In this document: positions 18,402 to 29,300 of the stretch, piece after piece
How the letters are laid out: each line of letters starts with the position of its first letter
Numbering within the stretch: the first letter of the stretch is position 1
Assembly: GCF_000277125.1 (NCBI RefSeq)
Contig: NC_016946.1
Coordinates: 2,852,001-2,916,000 of the forward strand
From: Mycobacterium intracellulare ATCC 13950
GTDB lineage: Bacteria > Actinomycetota > Actinomycetes > Mycobacteriales > Mycobacteriaceae
Length of the DNA stretch: 64,000 nucleotides
Direction: 5' to 3'
Notes under the pieces: model-generated
What the model saw: the letters and a program-made list of their open reading frames with translations, nothing else
The model's database searches: none
Told to the model about the DNA's origin: nothing
Program-made: the position numbers and the translations under genes

Positions 18402-19613
18402 TCAGCCCGCGAAGGGTGGTCGGGCCATGACGGTGGGTCGGAAGCCGTATTTGGGGCCGGCCACGCCGTGCCCGCCGGCGCCGGCACCGGCCAACGGCAT
18501 GCCCCCGAGCAGGTTTCCGGGCCCGCCGGCGGCCTCGGGAGCCGCGCTGATGGTGCTGACCGGGATCGCATGCCCGAGCGCCGGCGCCGCCGCCGGCGCC
18601 CCCGACCAGGCCACCGGCACCGACAACTTGCCCCCGATCGAGGCCGCGCTGCCCAACGCCGCCACCGGATGCGCCGCGGCCGCACCACCACCGAGCATCC
18701 CGCCTAAACCCCCCAACGCGGGCAAGGCCTTGGCCGCCGCCGGGGCCGCACTACCGATCAACCCCAACGACTTGGAAATCTGCACAAAGTTGTTCCCCAT
18801 ACCAATGCTGAAATACGGCAAACCCTCAGTGTTATAGAAGAGGCCCGCGAACGGGGTGTAGCCGTTGACCAGCGTGCCGAGGTTGGTGGGGAAGGTGGTC
18901 TGCCCGGTCAGCAGGAACCAGAGCTCGGTCAACGGGTCGGTGGCGGTCGTCGCCTGCGCGGTCGCGTTGGCGGTGGCCTTGCTGGCGGGTTGGGCCATCG
19001 ACTGCAACACCTTGGAGGTGTTGGTCGCCGTGGAATCCGTGGTCGCCTTGGTCACCGCCGCGCTCTGAGTGGCCTGCCCCGACGCATTGGTGATCTCGGG
19101 AGCCTTCTGAAACGGCGTCTGCTTGGTCGCCGCCGACGACTGACCCGCATACCCATACATCGCCCCGGCATCTTGCGCCCAATACTCCCCATACTGAGCC
19201 TCCAACTGCGCGATCAACGGCGTGTTCTGCCCCAACACATTCGTCGCCTGCAACTGGCTGACCTGCATCCGATTCGACGCCACCAACGGCGGCGGCACCG
19301 ACGCCGACAACGCCGCCTCATAAGCCGCCGCCGCCGCCCGCGCCTGCGTGGCCGCCTCCTCAGCCTGCGCCGCCGCCGACGTCATCCACGCGATATACGG
19401 CTGCACCGCCTGCGCCATCGTCGCCGAGGCCGCCCCCAACCACTCCTCACTACTCAACGCGGTCACCACCTTCTCGTAAGAAAGCGCCGCCGAATTCAAC
19501 TCCGCCGCCAACGCACTCCACGCCGACGCCGCAGACACCAACGAACCCGACCCCGGACCCGAATAAATCCGCGCCGAATTGAACTCCGGCGGAAAAGCCC
19601 CATAGTCCAGCAC
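18402..19613 (-). CDS. PPE family protein, SVP subfamily (copy A2)
   Basis: A protein of 403 residues from GTG 19613 (VLDYGAFPPEFNSARIY) with AGGGG 7 bases upstream. The PPE domain covers about 1-175, with [17 protein letters not shown]; the SVP motif (GKLSVPVAWSGAP) lies near residue 335 and the end is KYGFRPTVMARPPFAG. Its last 140 or so codons are almost base-for-base the same as those of the PPE at 21697-22887, while the middle regions differ. The 5' part uses T- and G-ending codons (for example TAT for Tyr, GGG for Gly) far more than neighbouring PPE genes. It lies upstream of the intact PE and esxM-esxN and corresponds in position to PPE26/PPE27 of M. tuberculosis. Confidence 0.94.
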   Translation of the reverse strand: MLDYGAFPPEFNSARIYSGPGSGSLVSAASAWSALAAELNSAALSYEKVVTALSSEEWLGAASATMAQAVQPYIAWMTSAAAQAEEAATQARAAAAAYEAALSASVPPPLVASNRMQVSQLQATNVLGQNTPLIAQLEAQYGEYWAQDAGAMYGYAGQSSAATKQTPFQKAPEITNASGQATQSAAVTKATTDSTATNTSKVLQSMAQPASKATANATAQATTATDPLTELWFLLTGQTTFPTNLGTLVNGYTPFAGLFYNTEGLPYFSIGMGNNFVQISKSLGLIGSAAPAAAKALPALGGLGGMLGGGAAAAHPVAALGSAASIGGKLSVPVAWSGAPAAAPALGHAIPVSTISAAPEAAGGPGNLLGGMPLAGAGAGGHGVAGPKYGFRPTVMARPPFAG

Positions 19614-19945
19614 GAATAGCCCCTTAACCTGTGATCTGCGGATCGATGCGTCGAGTTGCGAACGACGTTAATGCGCTGGTGACCGGCCTCGCCGCGTTCG
19701 CCCGGCGGGCGGCGTCACGGTCGGCCGCCCGGGCGGGCGGCGCCACCGGCCGCGGCGCGCCGACCGACCGCGCGGGCGTCGGCCCGGATAACGATCCGGA
19801 ACTGCGCAAACGGCCGGAGCCGAGGGGTCGCCCGCTCGGGTAGGGGCGGCGCGATGTCGTGGTGGCCCGGGGCGCCGGTATCGGGGCCGGGGATAAAATC
19901 CGGGCGCGGCTAAAGGTGAGGGTGTGCATCGCCGAATTCCGCCGC
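19614..19945. other. intergenic region between two PPE genes
   Basis: A 332-base stretch with no supported gene. One arginine/proline-rich frame crosses it but has no ribosome site. In the sister block (22898-23071) a truncated PE occupies the equivalent position; no PE-like sequence is recognisable here. Confidence 0.4.
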
Positions 19946-21199
19946 TTATCCGGCCGAGGGTGGGCGTGTCAGCACGCTGTAGCGGAAGCCGTATTTGTTG
20001 ACATAGCCCGCGGCGGCGCCACGGCGACCCAGCGCCCCCGCGGGCATGCCCCGCAGCAGACCGTTGGCCGGCCCGGAAGTGCCCGTCGCGGCGGCCTGCA
20101 CCGGCGTGGCCTCCATCTCCGACACCGTCGCCGGGCTGACGGCCGAGGTCAGCGTCGCCCAATGCTGGGGCACCGACAACGCCCCGACCCGCGCGGCCTG
20201 CCCGGCACCCGCGGCGACCCCACCGCTCGCATGGCCCAGCCCGCCACCGAGGTTGCCCAGGCCCAGGCTCGCGAACTGCGGTGTGGGGAACCACGCACCA
20301 CCGGCACCCGCCGTGCTACCACCGGGACCAAACGTCAACTGCTGCGCGATCGACGTGCAGAAGCTCGCAATACCGTTCGAGAAGTACGCCAGACCCGTCG
20401 TCCGCTTCAGGATCGTGTCGTAGATCGTGGGGGTCAGGCCCAGCCAGTTGTTGGTCGGGGTCGGGAGCCCGGACTGCAGCAAGTTCTGCAGCGTGCTGGT
20501 GAGCAACCCCGATTCCGAGGAGTTGGTGACCGCCGCCGGCGTCTGCGCGGCCTGAGTTGCGCTGAGCGACAACGCGTGTGGCGATGCCAGCTGCGAGGTG
20601 GTTTGTGCGGTGTTGCCCGCCGGTTCGGCGACGGCCTTCGCCACCGCGGCGGCCTGGTCGCCGGTCGCGTCCGGGGCCGTGGTGTTGGGCGGCGCCGTGA
20701 ACGGGACCAACTCCGAGGCGGCCAGCGACGAACCGGCGTAGCCGTACATCGCCCCGGCGTCCTGGGCCCACATCTCCATGTACTGCGCCTCGGTGGCCGC
20801 GATCGCGGGCGTGTTCTGCCCGAGGAAGTTCGTCGCCACCAGGTTCGCCAGCAACACCCGGTTGGCCGCGATCACCGGCGGCGGCACCGTCATCGCAAAC
20901 GCCGCCTCGAACGCCGCCGCGGCGGCGCGAGCCTGGCCGGCCGTCTCCTCGGCCTGCGCGGCCAGGACACCCAGCCAGTTCACATACGGCATGACCGCCG
21001 ACAACATCGACGCCGATGCCGGACCCACCCACAGGGCGTGGGTCAGTTCCGAGATCACCGAGGCGTAACCGCTTGCGGCCGTGCCCAACTCGGCGCCGAG
21101 CCCATCCCAGGCCGCGGCCGCGGCCATCATCGACCCCGAGCCCGGGCCCGCGTACATGAGACCGGAATTGATCTCCGGCGGAAACGCCCCGAAGTCCAT
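19946..21199 (-). CDS. PPE family protein, SVP subfamily (copy B2)
   Basis: A protein of 417 residues from ATG 21199, chosen because the PPE signature ([16 protein letters not shown]) begins there; no good ribosome site is visible, so the start or the translation strength is less certain. The PPE domain spans about 1-175 with [17 protein letters not shown]. The SVP motif ([15 protein letters not shown]) lies near residue 350 and the protein ends [16 protein letters not shown]. It is a paralogue of the PPE at 23109-24320, sharing the PPE domain, the SVP segment and the end, but with a longer central linker. It probably arose by duplication of the PPE-PE-PPE block. Confidence 0.92.
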   Translation of the reverse strand: MDFGAFPPEINSGLMYAGPGSGSMMAAAAAWDGLGAELGTAASGYASVISELTHALWVGPASASMLSAVMPYVNWLGVLAAQAEETAGQARAAAAAFEAAFAMTVPPPVIAANRVLLANLVATNFLGQNTPAIAATEAQYMEMWAQDAGAMYGYAGSSLAASELVPFTAPPNTTAPDATGDQAAAVAKAVAEPAGNTAQTTSQLASPHALSLSATQAAQTPAAVTNSSESGLLTSTLQNLLQSGLPTPTNNWLGLTPTIYDTILKRTTGLAYFSNGIASFCTSIAQQLTFGPGGSTAGAGGAWFPTPQFASLGLGNLGGGLGHASGGVAAGAGQAARVGALSVPQHWATLTSAVSPATVSEMEATPVQAAATGTSGPANGLLRGMPAGALGRRGAAAGYVNKYGFRYSVLTRPPSAG

Positions 21200-21696
21200 G
21201 GCTATGAGGCGCCGGGCTCGAACGACATGTATCCCCTCGTACCTGGTCTCGAGTCGATGACATTGGGCAGTTGCTTGCTTGGGAAGGCTAAATGGGCGCA
21301 CCGCCCCCTCGCCGGTTCCTCGCCCGGCCGCAGCTGCGGCGACAACCAGCCCCAGCGGTTCTGCGTGCGCGCGCCGACGCCCGGCCGTCCCGGGGCGCGC
21401 GCCGCCGCGGCTGGCGGTTACCTGCGGGAATATCGCGTCAGCACTCGCCAGGGCGGGACGATTCGAGGTGTCGCCGCGGCGCGGAAACCCCCGCCGCGGG
21501 ACAAAAAATCCGGCCGCAGATAAAGCGGATGCGAGGTTCGCCGCCGCGACGACGGTCGCGACGCCCACCGGCGGGCCGACAACTCCCTAGCGAGGGCCGG
21601 TGGGATTGGTGCGGACGCGGCGAAACACGCCCTGCCGCAGGTGCTTTCGGGGCAGGGCGTGTTTTCGAACGCGCCGGTGTCGCTGGGCTTGGGAGG
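21200..21696. other. intergenic region with a terminator between PPE units
   Basis: A 497-base stretch separating the two PPE blocks. It has a strong inverted repeat just after the upstream PPE gene (listed separately) and otherwise only arginine-rich shadow frames. The promoter of the PPE gene starting at 21199 should lie here, but no clear element was found. Confidence 0.45.
21623..21664. terminator. hairpin terminator after PPE copy A1
   Basis: A perfect 14-bp inverted repeat (AAACACGCCCTGCC at 21623-21636; GGCAGGGCGTGTTT at 21651-21664) with a 14-base loop, 32 bases past the stop of the PPE at 21697. The arms end in a TTT run on both strands, so it could act in either direction. It probably ends the PPE-PE'-PPE transcript that begins at 24320. 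Confidence 0.7.
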
Positions 21697-22887
21697 CTAT
21701 CCGGCGAAGGGTGGTCGGGCCATGACGGTGGGTCGGAAGCCGTATTTGGGGCCGGCCACACCGTGCCCGCCGGCGCCGGCACCGGCCAACGGCATGCCCC
21801 CGAGCAGGTTTCCGGGCCCGCCGGCGGCCTCGGGAGCCGCGCTGATGGTGCTGACCGGGACCGCATGCCCGAGCGCCGGCGCCGCCGCCGGCGCCCCCGA
21901 CCAGGCCACCGGCACCGACAACTTGCCCCCGATCGAGGCCGCACTGCCCAACGCCGCCACCGGATGCGCCGCGGCCGCACCACCACCGAGCATCCCGCCC
22001 AAACCCCCCAACGCGGGCAAGGCCTTGGCCGCCGCCGGGGCCGCACTACCAATCAACCCCAACGACTTGGAAATCTGCACAAAGTTGTTCCCCATACCAA
22101 TGCTGAAATACGGCAAACCCTCAGTGTTATAGAAGAGGCTGGCGAAGGGGTTGTAGGCGCTGACGAGGTCACTCACGCTCCCGCTCCCGCTTCCGCCCGA
22201 GCTGGGAGCGGTCGCGGTCGGGGTCGTCCCGGCTGTGGGCTGGTTGGTCCCGCTCGACCCGGGTGCCGCCATCGTCTGCAAGATTTTTGACGTGTCGGTC
22301 GCAGTCGAGTTGCTCGTCGCGTTGGTGACCGCAGCAGTCTGGTTGGCCGTCCCGGACTCGTTGGTGATCTTTGGTGGCTCCTTAAAGGGCGTCTGCTTGG
22401 TCGCCGAGGATGACTGGCCCGCATAGCTGTACATTGCTCCGGCATCCTGGGCCCAGTACTCGCCGTACTGGGCCTCCAGTTGGGCGATCAGCGGGGTGTT
22501 TTGTCCCAACACGTTGGTTGCCTGTAACAGCTTGGATTGCATGCGGTTAGACGCAACCAGCGGTGGCGGCACCGACGACGACAACGCCGCCTCATAAGCC
22601 GCCGCCGCCGCCCGCGCCTGCGTAGCCGCCTCCTCAGCCTGCGCAGCCGCCGACGTCATCCACGCGATATAAGGCTCCACCGCCTGGGCCATCATCGCCG
22701 AGGCCGTACCCAACCACTCCTCACTGCTCAGCGAGGTCACCACCTGCTCATAACTGAGCGCGGCAGAATTCAACTCCGCCGCCAACGCACTCCACGCCGA
22801 CGCCGCAGACACCAACGAACCCGACCCCGGACCCGAATAAATCCGCGCCGAATTGAACTCCGGCGGAAAAGCCCCGTAATCCAACAT
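21697..22887 (-). CDS. PPE family protein, SVP subfamily (copy A1)
   Basis: A protein of 396 residues from ATG 22887 (MLDYGAFPPEFNSARIY); the adjacent ATG 22890 is too close to the GGAG site. The PPE domain (about 1-175) contains [17 protein letters not shown]; a Gly/Ser/Thr-rich linker (about 205-240) is unique to this copy; the SVP motif is GKLSVPVAWSGAP and the end is KYGFRPTVMARPPFAG. The ribosome site TAAGGAG overlaps the stop of the truncated PE just upstream, so the two are translationally coupled. Over about 425 bases at the 3' end it differs from the PPE at 18402-19613 at only a handful of positions. Confidence 0.94.
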   Translation of the reverse strand: MLDYGAFPPEFNSARIYSGPGSGSLVSAASAWSALAAELNSAALSYEQVVTSLSSEEWLGTASAMMAQAVEPYIAWMTSAAAQAEEAATQARAAAAAYEAALSSSVPPPLVASNRMQSKLLQATNVLGQNTPLIAQLEAQYGEYWAQDAGAMYSYAGQSSSATKQTPFKEPPKITNESGTANQTAAVTNATSNSTATDTSKILQTMAAPGSSGTNQPTAGTTPTATAPSSGGSGSGSVSDLVSAYNPFASLFYNTEGLPYFSIGMGNNFVQISKSLGLIGSAAPAAAKALPALGGLGGMLGGGAAAAHPVAALGSAASIGGKLSVPVAWSGAPAAAPALGHAVPVSTISAAPEAAGGPGNLLGGMPLAGAGAGGHGVAGPKYGFRPTVMARPPFAG

Positions 22888-22897
22888 CATTGACTCC

Positions 22898-23071
22898 TTA
22901 ACCCGTTGCGGCCGCGTTGGCCGCCTCAGTCACCGCGTACGACCCGGAGCCGGTGCTCAGGGTGTTGACGAACGTTTCGTGGATGGCCGCCGGCGCAACG
23001 CTGACGGCCTGATATATCCGTGCGTGCGCAGCGGCCTGCGCCGCAGTCACCTCCGGGATGAGGTGGGTCAT
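22898..23071 (-). pseudogene. 5'-truncated PE gene
   Basis: A frame of 57 codons from ATG 23071 to TAA 22898. It aligns with the C-terminal half of the PE at 17770-18069: TAAQAAAHARIYQAVS against TAAQFAAHAQMYQAVS, then FVNTLSTGSGSYAVTEAANA. The first roughly 48 residues of the PE domain, including the conserved PE residues, are absent. A GGAGG site lies 9 bases before the ATG and the stop overlaps the ribosome site of the next PPE, so a short product could still be made. Without the first helix it cannot form a normal PE-PPE heterodimer. It is probably a deletion remnant of the PE in this duplicated block. Confidence 0.82.
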
Positions 23072-23108
23072 GGGGCATCGCCTCCGTCTGTCGAGGTATC
23101 CATGGGTG

Positions 23109-24320
23109 TCATCCGGCCGAGGGTGGGCGTGTCAGCACGCTGTAGCGGAATCCGTATTTATTGACGTAGCCGGCGGCGGCGCCCCGGCGTCCCAGTGCCC
23201 CGGCGGGCATGCCACGCAACAGCCCGTTGGCCGGTCCGGTGGTTCCCGTCGCCGCGGCCTGCACGGGGGTGGCCTCCAGGTCGGGCACCGTCGCCGGGTT
23301 GACCGCCGAGGTGAGCGTCGCCCAATGCTGGGGCACCGACAACGTCCCGATCCGGGCGGCCTGCCCGGCGCTCGCGGTAACCCCGCTCAGGTGGCCCGCT
23401 CCGCCACCTAGGTTGCCCAATCCCAAGTTTGCGAACTGGGGCGTGGGGAACCACGCACCGCCGGCACCCGCCGTACTACCACCGGGACCAAAGGTCAGCT
23501 GCTGGGCGATCGACGACGCGAACTGCCCCATACCGTTAGAGAAGTACGCCAGACCCGTGGTGCGTTTGAAGATCGTGTCGTTGAAGGTCGGGTCGCCAAA
23601 GATGTTCTTGAGTGAGGTCGTGGTCCCGGTAGACGCCGCATTCGTTGCGGTCGTCGGCGCCTGCGTGGCTTGAGACGCATTCAGCGACAACGCTTGTGGC
23701 GAGGCCACCTGTGACGTGTTTTGTGCGGTGTTGCCCGCCGGTTCGGCGACGGCCTTCGCCACCGCGGCGGCCTGCTTGCTTGATGCGTCCGGAGTCGAGG
23801 TTTTCGGCGGCGGCGCGAACGGGGCCAACTCCGAGGCCATCGCCGACGATGCGGCGTAGCCGTACATCGCCACGGCGTCCTGGGCCCACATCTCCATGTA
23901 CTGCGCCTCGGTGGCCGCGATCGCCGGGGTGTTCTGCCCGAAGAAGTTCGTCGCGATCAGATTCGCCAGCAACACCCGATTGGCCGCGATCACCGGCGGC
24001 GGCACCGTCATCGCAAACGCCGCCTCGAACGCCGCCGCGGCCACCCGGCCCTGACTGGCGGCTTCTTCGGCCTGCGCGGCCACCGCGCTGAGCCAGCTGA
24101 TGAACGGGGTGATCGCCGAGATCATCGAGATCGACGCCGGCCCCACCCATGGCCCACTGATGAGCTCCGTGACCACCGAGTTGTACCCGTTGGCCGCCAC
24201 GCCCACCTCCGCCGCGATCTCGTCCCACGCGGCGGCCGCGGCCATCATCGGCCCCGAGCCCGGACCCGCATACATGCGACCTGAATTGATTTCGGGCGGT
24301 AACGCACCGAAGTCAAGCAC
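23109..24320 (-). CDS. PPE family protein, SVP subfamily (copy B1)
   Basis: A protein of 403 residues from GTG 24320 ([17 protein letters not shown]) with GAGGAGG about 5 bases upstream. The PPE domain spans about 1-175 ([16 protein letters not shown]); the SVP motif ([15 protein letters not shown]) is near residue 335; it ends [16 protein letters not shown], the same as the PPE at 19946-21199. It is the first gene of the unit PPE-PE'-PPE ending at the hairpin at 21623-21664. Its place next to the cyp143/ferredoxin pair corresponds to PPE25 of M. tuberculosis, but orthology was not tested. Likely an ESX-5 substrate. Confidence 0.94.
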   Translation of the reverse strand: MLDFGALPPEINSGRMYAGPGSGPMMAAAAAWDEIAAEVGVAANGYNSVVTELISGPWVGPASISMISAITPFISWLSAVAAQAEEAASQGRVAAAAFEAAFAMTVPPPVIAANRVLLANLIATNFFGQNTPAIAATEAQYMEMWAQDAVAMYGYAASSAMASELAPFAPPPKTSTPDASSKQAAAVAKAVAEPAGNTAQNTSQVASPQALSLNASQATQAPTTATNAASTGTTTSLKNIFGDPTFNDTIFKRTTGLAYFSNGMGQFASSIAQQLTFGPGGSTAGAGGAWFPTPQFANLGLGNLGGGAGHLSGVTASAGQAARIGTLSVPQHWATLTSAVNPATVPDLEATPVQAAATGTTGPANGLLRGMPAGALGRRGAAAGYVNKYGFRYSVLTRPPSAG

Positions 24321-24809
24321 CTATCCTCCTCAGTCGGCCGAGCCCGCAGGCGATTTCGGCTGTCACATGGGAATCAGTGGTGGCGGTAATCACGGCTCTG
24401 TAAACGACCCCACCGGTCGATGGCTGCGTCCGCGGGAGCCCGTCAGCGGCCGTTCGGTCCGCGACTCGGCCGGCCGGGCGGGCCGGTGCATGCTGACCAA
24501 GGGGCTGCGTCCGGAAAGGTGATCTGCCACCACGCTTCTCGGACTTCTGGTCAAAAACGACATGCACCTTCTGCCTCGGCCAATCCCGTTTTCAGCAACC
24601 GGGCGACAGCTCCATGCCTCCGAACTGCCGCCCGGCACTGAGATTAGTTCGTTATGGGGCAAACGCCGACACGCAAAGGCCGCTGTTTATCAATGGCCAA
24701 CCACTGTTCATTCCCGGTCGGCAGCAGTTCATATAGGGCAACGGTTTGTTCATTCACCGTTTGCTTGCACGGCGCGGTACCGCGGCCGTCCGGCGGCGTC
24801 GTTGCGCCG
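24321..24809. other. intergenic region between ferredoxin and PPE block
   Basis: A 489-base stretch without a supported gene. The segment at about 24680-24770 is AT-rich and contains the nonamer TGTTCATTC twice (24705-24713 and 24747-24755, 42 bases apart, that is four helical turns), plus a GCGGTACCGC palindrome a little further on. These could be promoter or operator elements for the leftward PPE unit, but this is conjecture. Confidence 0.4.
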
Positions 24810-25016
<207 letters not shown>

Positions 25017-25020
25017 CTAG

Positions 25021-26358
<1,338 letters not shown>

Positions 26359-26378
26359 GCCCGGGGTATTTCCCGGGC
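26359..26378. terminator. hairpin between convergent cyp143 and eccC5
   Basis: A perfect 7-bp inverted repeat (GCCCGGG / CCCGGGC) with loop GTATTT begins directly after the cyp143 stop codon and lies 20 bases past the eccC5 stop on the other strand. Its place between two converging genes suggests a bidirectional terminator. Confidence 0.6.
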
Positions 26379-26397
26379 CGCCCCGGCGCGGCCGGCC

Positions 26398-29300
26398 CTA
26401 CTTGCGTATCTCCGTCGCGGCGACCTGAACGAACACGCCGGTGTCCTCGGCCATCAGCAGGCCGCGGCCGCGGGGCAGCGGACCACCCTTCATCTTGCCG
26501 CGGATGAATCCCTCGTCGGGGTCGGCGTCCATCACCAGCAGGGGCGCGTTCGCCTGGGCCAGCGCCCGCAACATCGGGTCGCTGCCCGCCGACGACCAAC
26601 CACCGAACGTCCGGGTGACGATCACGTGCAGGCCGACGTCGGCGGCCCGGGTCACCCACGGTGCGGCCTTGTGCAGCGGCGAATCGAAACCGGCTGGTAG
26701 CTGCTGGATGTCGTCGACGATCAAGAAGATCTCCGGTCCGCTCCACCACGACCGCGACAGCAACTCTTCGGCCGACAGGCCCGGCGGTGGCTCGCGGCCG
26801 GCCAGGACCGCGGCCAGTTCGCCCATCATCGCCTGCACGCCGTCGAGGTTGTAGGCGAACTTCTCCACGTAGTCCGAACCCAGCGTCGTCAGCAGCTGAC
26901 GCCGCGGGTCCACCAGCCACACCTGCGCCGAGGGTTGCCCCGCCGGCGGCTGCGGGGCGCTGGTGGCTCCCGGCGCGTACAGCCGCCCGATCTCGGACAT
27001 GATGGTGGCCAGCGTCGTGGTGCGCCCACATTCGCGGCGGCCGGTGACCATCAGGTGCGCGTTCTCGGCGAAGTTGAGGTAGACCGGCGACAGGTCCAAT
27101 TCGGAGATGGCCCAAGCGATTCCGCCCGCACCGACGCCCTGGCGGGTGTCCTGGGCGGCAATCTCGCGAAGCTGATCGATGCCGAACGTCGCCGGCAGCC
27201 GGCGCACCGGCGGGGCCTGGCCGCTCGCGACACGGCTGACGGCTTCGACGATGCTGTCGGACTCGAACCGGTTGTCCGGCGTGCTCGCCAACGCGGGCCG
27301 GGCCACGAGCGTGTGCAGACCGGACTGCGGGTCGGCGTCGAGGCGGACGTAGTTGACCGCGACCATGCCGCGACCCGGCTTGACCGGAACATCCTTGGCG
27401 AACCGGGACCGCACCAGCTTGGCGTCTTCGACGGCGGCCAGCCGCAACTCGACCCGGGAGCCGAAGCCGCTGCGCACCGGCGGCCGCAGCTCGGATTCGC
27501 GATCGGCGGTGACCACCACGTGCACCCCGAACGAGGGGCCCTGGTTGATGATCACGTTCACCTGCTCGATCAGCACCTCGTTCTCTTCGGCCAGCGCGCG
27601 GTAGTTGTCCACCACCAGGTAGACGTCGCCGAACCCGTCATTGGGGACCGGCCCGGGCTCGCCGCCGAACCTCCGCCGCCGGAACACCTCCATCGAGGCG
27701 ATGCCGTACTCGAGGAAGGTGCGCTTGCGCTCCCGCACCAGGGCCAGCAGCTCGGCCACCGTGCGGCGCACGCCGTACGGGTCGGTCGGACCGGCCACCT
27801 CGCCGACGTGGGGCAGCCCGGCGACCGTGGTCAGGGCGGTGCTGCTGTAGGCCAAGCAGTAGAACTGGATCTGCTCGGGTGTGTGGGTCAGCGCCGCCGC
27901 GCAGATCAGGGTCTGCAGCGCGGTGGTTTTGCCCGAGCCGCCGGCCCCCAGGATCAGGACGTTGGCACCGGGGCCGGACGTGTCGACGGTCCACGGCGGC
28001 TGGTCGTGCTTGAACGGGCGGTCGATGATCCCGATCGGGAAGACCAGATCCCGCGCGGTGCCGTAATCCTGCTGCCACGGGCGGCCGAGGAACCGGTTCA
28101 CCAACTCGTCGATCGCGACGGGCTGGTTCAGCGGCGGCTGCCACAGCCGGTAGGGCTGGAAGTCGATCTTGCGCAGCTGATCGATGATGACCGTGCCGAC
28201 CTTCGGCGTCCGGATCCCTTCGACGTCGTCGTCCGGTCCCTCTACCTCCGGCAGGTCGCCGTCGGTGGGGATCGCCGGGGTATTGACCTCGGGCCCCCCG
28301 ACGCTGACCTCCAGCGGGGTGAACGAGTTCGTGAACAGCTGCGGGCGGACGTAGTCGATGCTGTGCACCAACGCCGGCGCCTCGTCCCCGTCGTCGGTGA
28401 GGCCGCGCGGAAAGTAGTCCCGCCAAAGGAATTCGGCCTGGAACCGGACGATGTCCTCCAAGCTGCGGCGGAAGTACCCCAGGCCCGCCTGGGCGGGCAG
28501 GTTGACCGCGTTCGGCACGCCGGCCGCCTGCGCCGCACCGGCGGTACGCGCCTTGAGCACCAGCCGGTAACCCATGTTCTCCATGAGCTTTTCGGCGCGG
28601 CTCTCGATGGTCTGCGACGCCATCATCAGGTGGATCCAGTAGGCGCGGCCCTGACGGCCGATCGAGTCGAGGACGTCGACCGCCGTCGGCATGATGCGGA
28701 ACCATTCGTAGAACTCGTCGATGACGACCACGAGCATCGGCAGCGGCGCCATGTCCTGGCCGCGCGCCCGCATCCGGCTGCGCACCGAGTTGTATTCCTT
28801 GGCGTCGTCGACACCCGCGCTGTCGCAGATCGCCTTACGACGCGCGATCTCCCCCCACAGCGCGTCGAGGAAGCGCTCCATCAACGCCTGGTCCTCTTCC
28901 AGGTCGGTGATGATCCGGGACACGTGCGGCACCCCGGCGAACGGCTTGACCGCCGACCCACCCTTGAGGTCGGCCAGCACGAACTGCAGCTCCTCCGGCG
29001 GGTGGCTGAGCATCAGCGATTCGATCACCGTCCGCACCAGGGTCGACTTCCCCGAACCCGTCGTCCCGGACATGACGCCGTGGGGGCCGTCGCCGCCTTC
29101 GTCCAGCGACTTCATGTCCAGGAACAACAGCTCGCCGTTGTCGGAACGCACACCGAACGGGGCCCGCAACCGCGACCGGCCCATCGAGTCGTTGCGGCTG
29201 CCCCACAACGCCTCGAAATCGATGTGGCCGGGATCGTCAATTCCGTAGTAGGACATGATGTCTCGGGCGCCGATGTGCGCCACCCGCTGGCCGATCTCCT

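Noticed and set aside
19624-19929. 101-codon frame between two PPE genes
   Set aside because: Arginine/proline-rich composition with no ribosome site; not PE-like, although a PE could be expected here.
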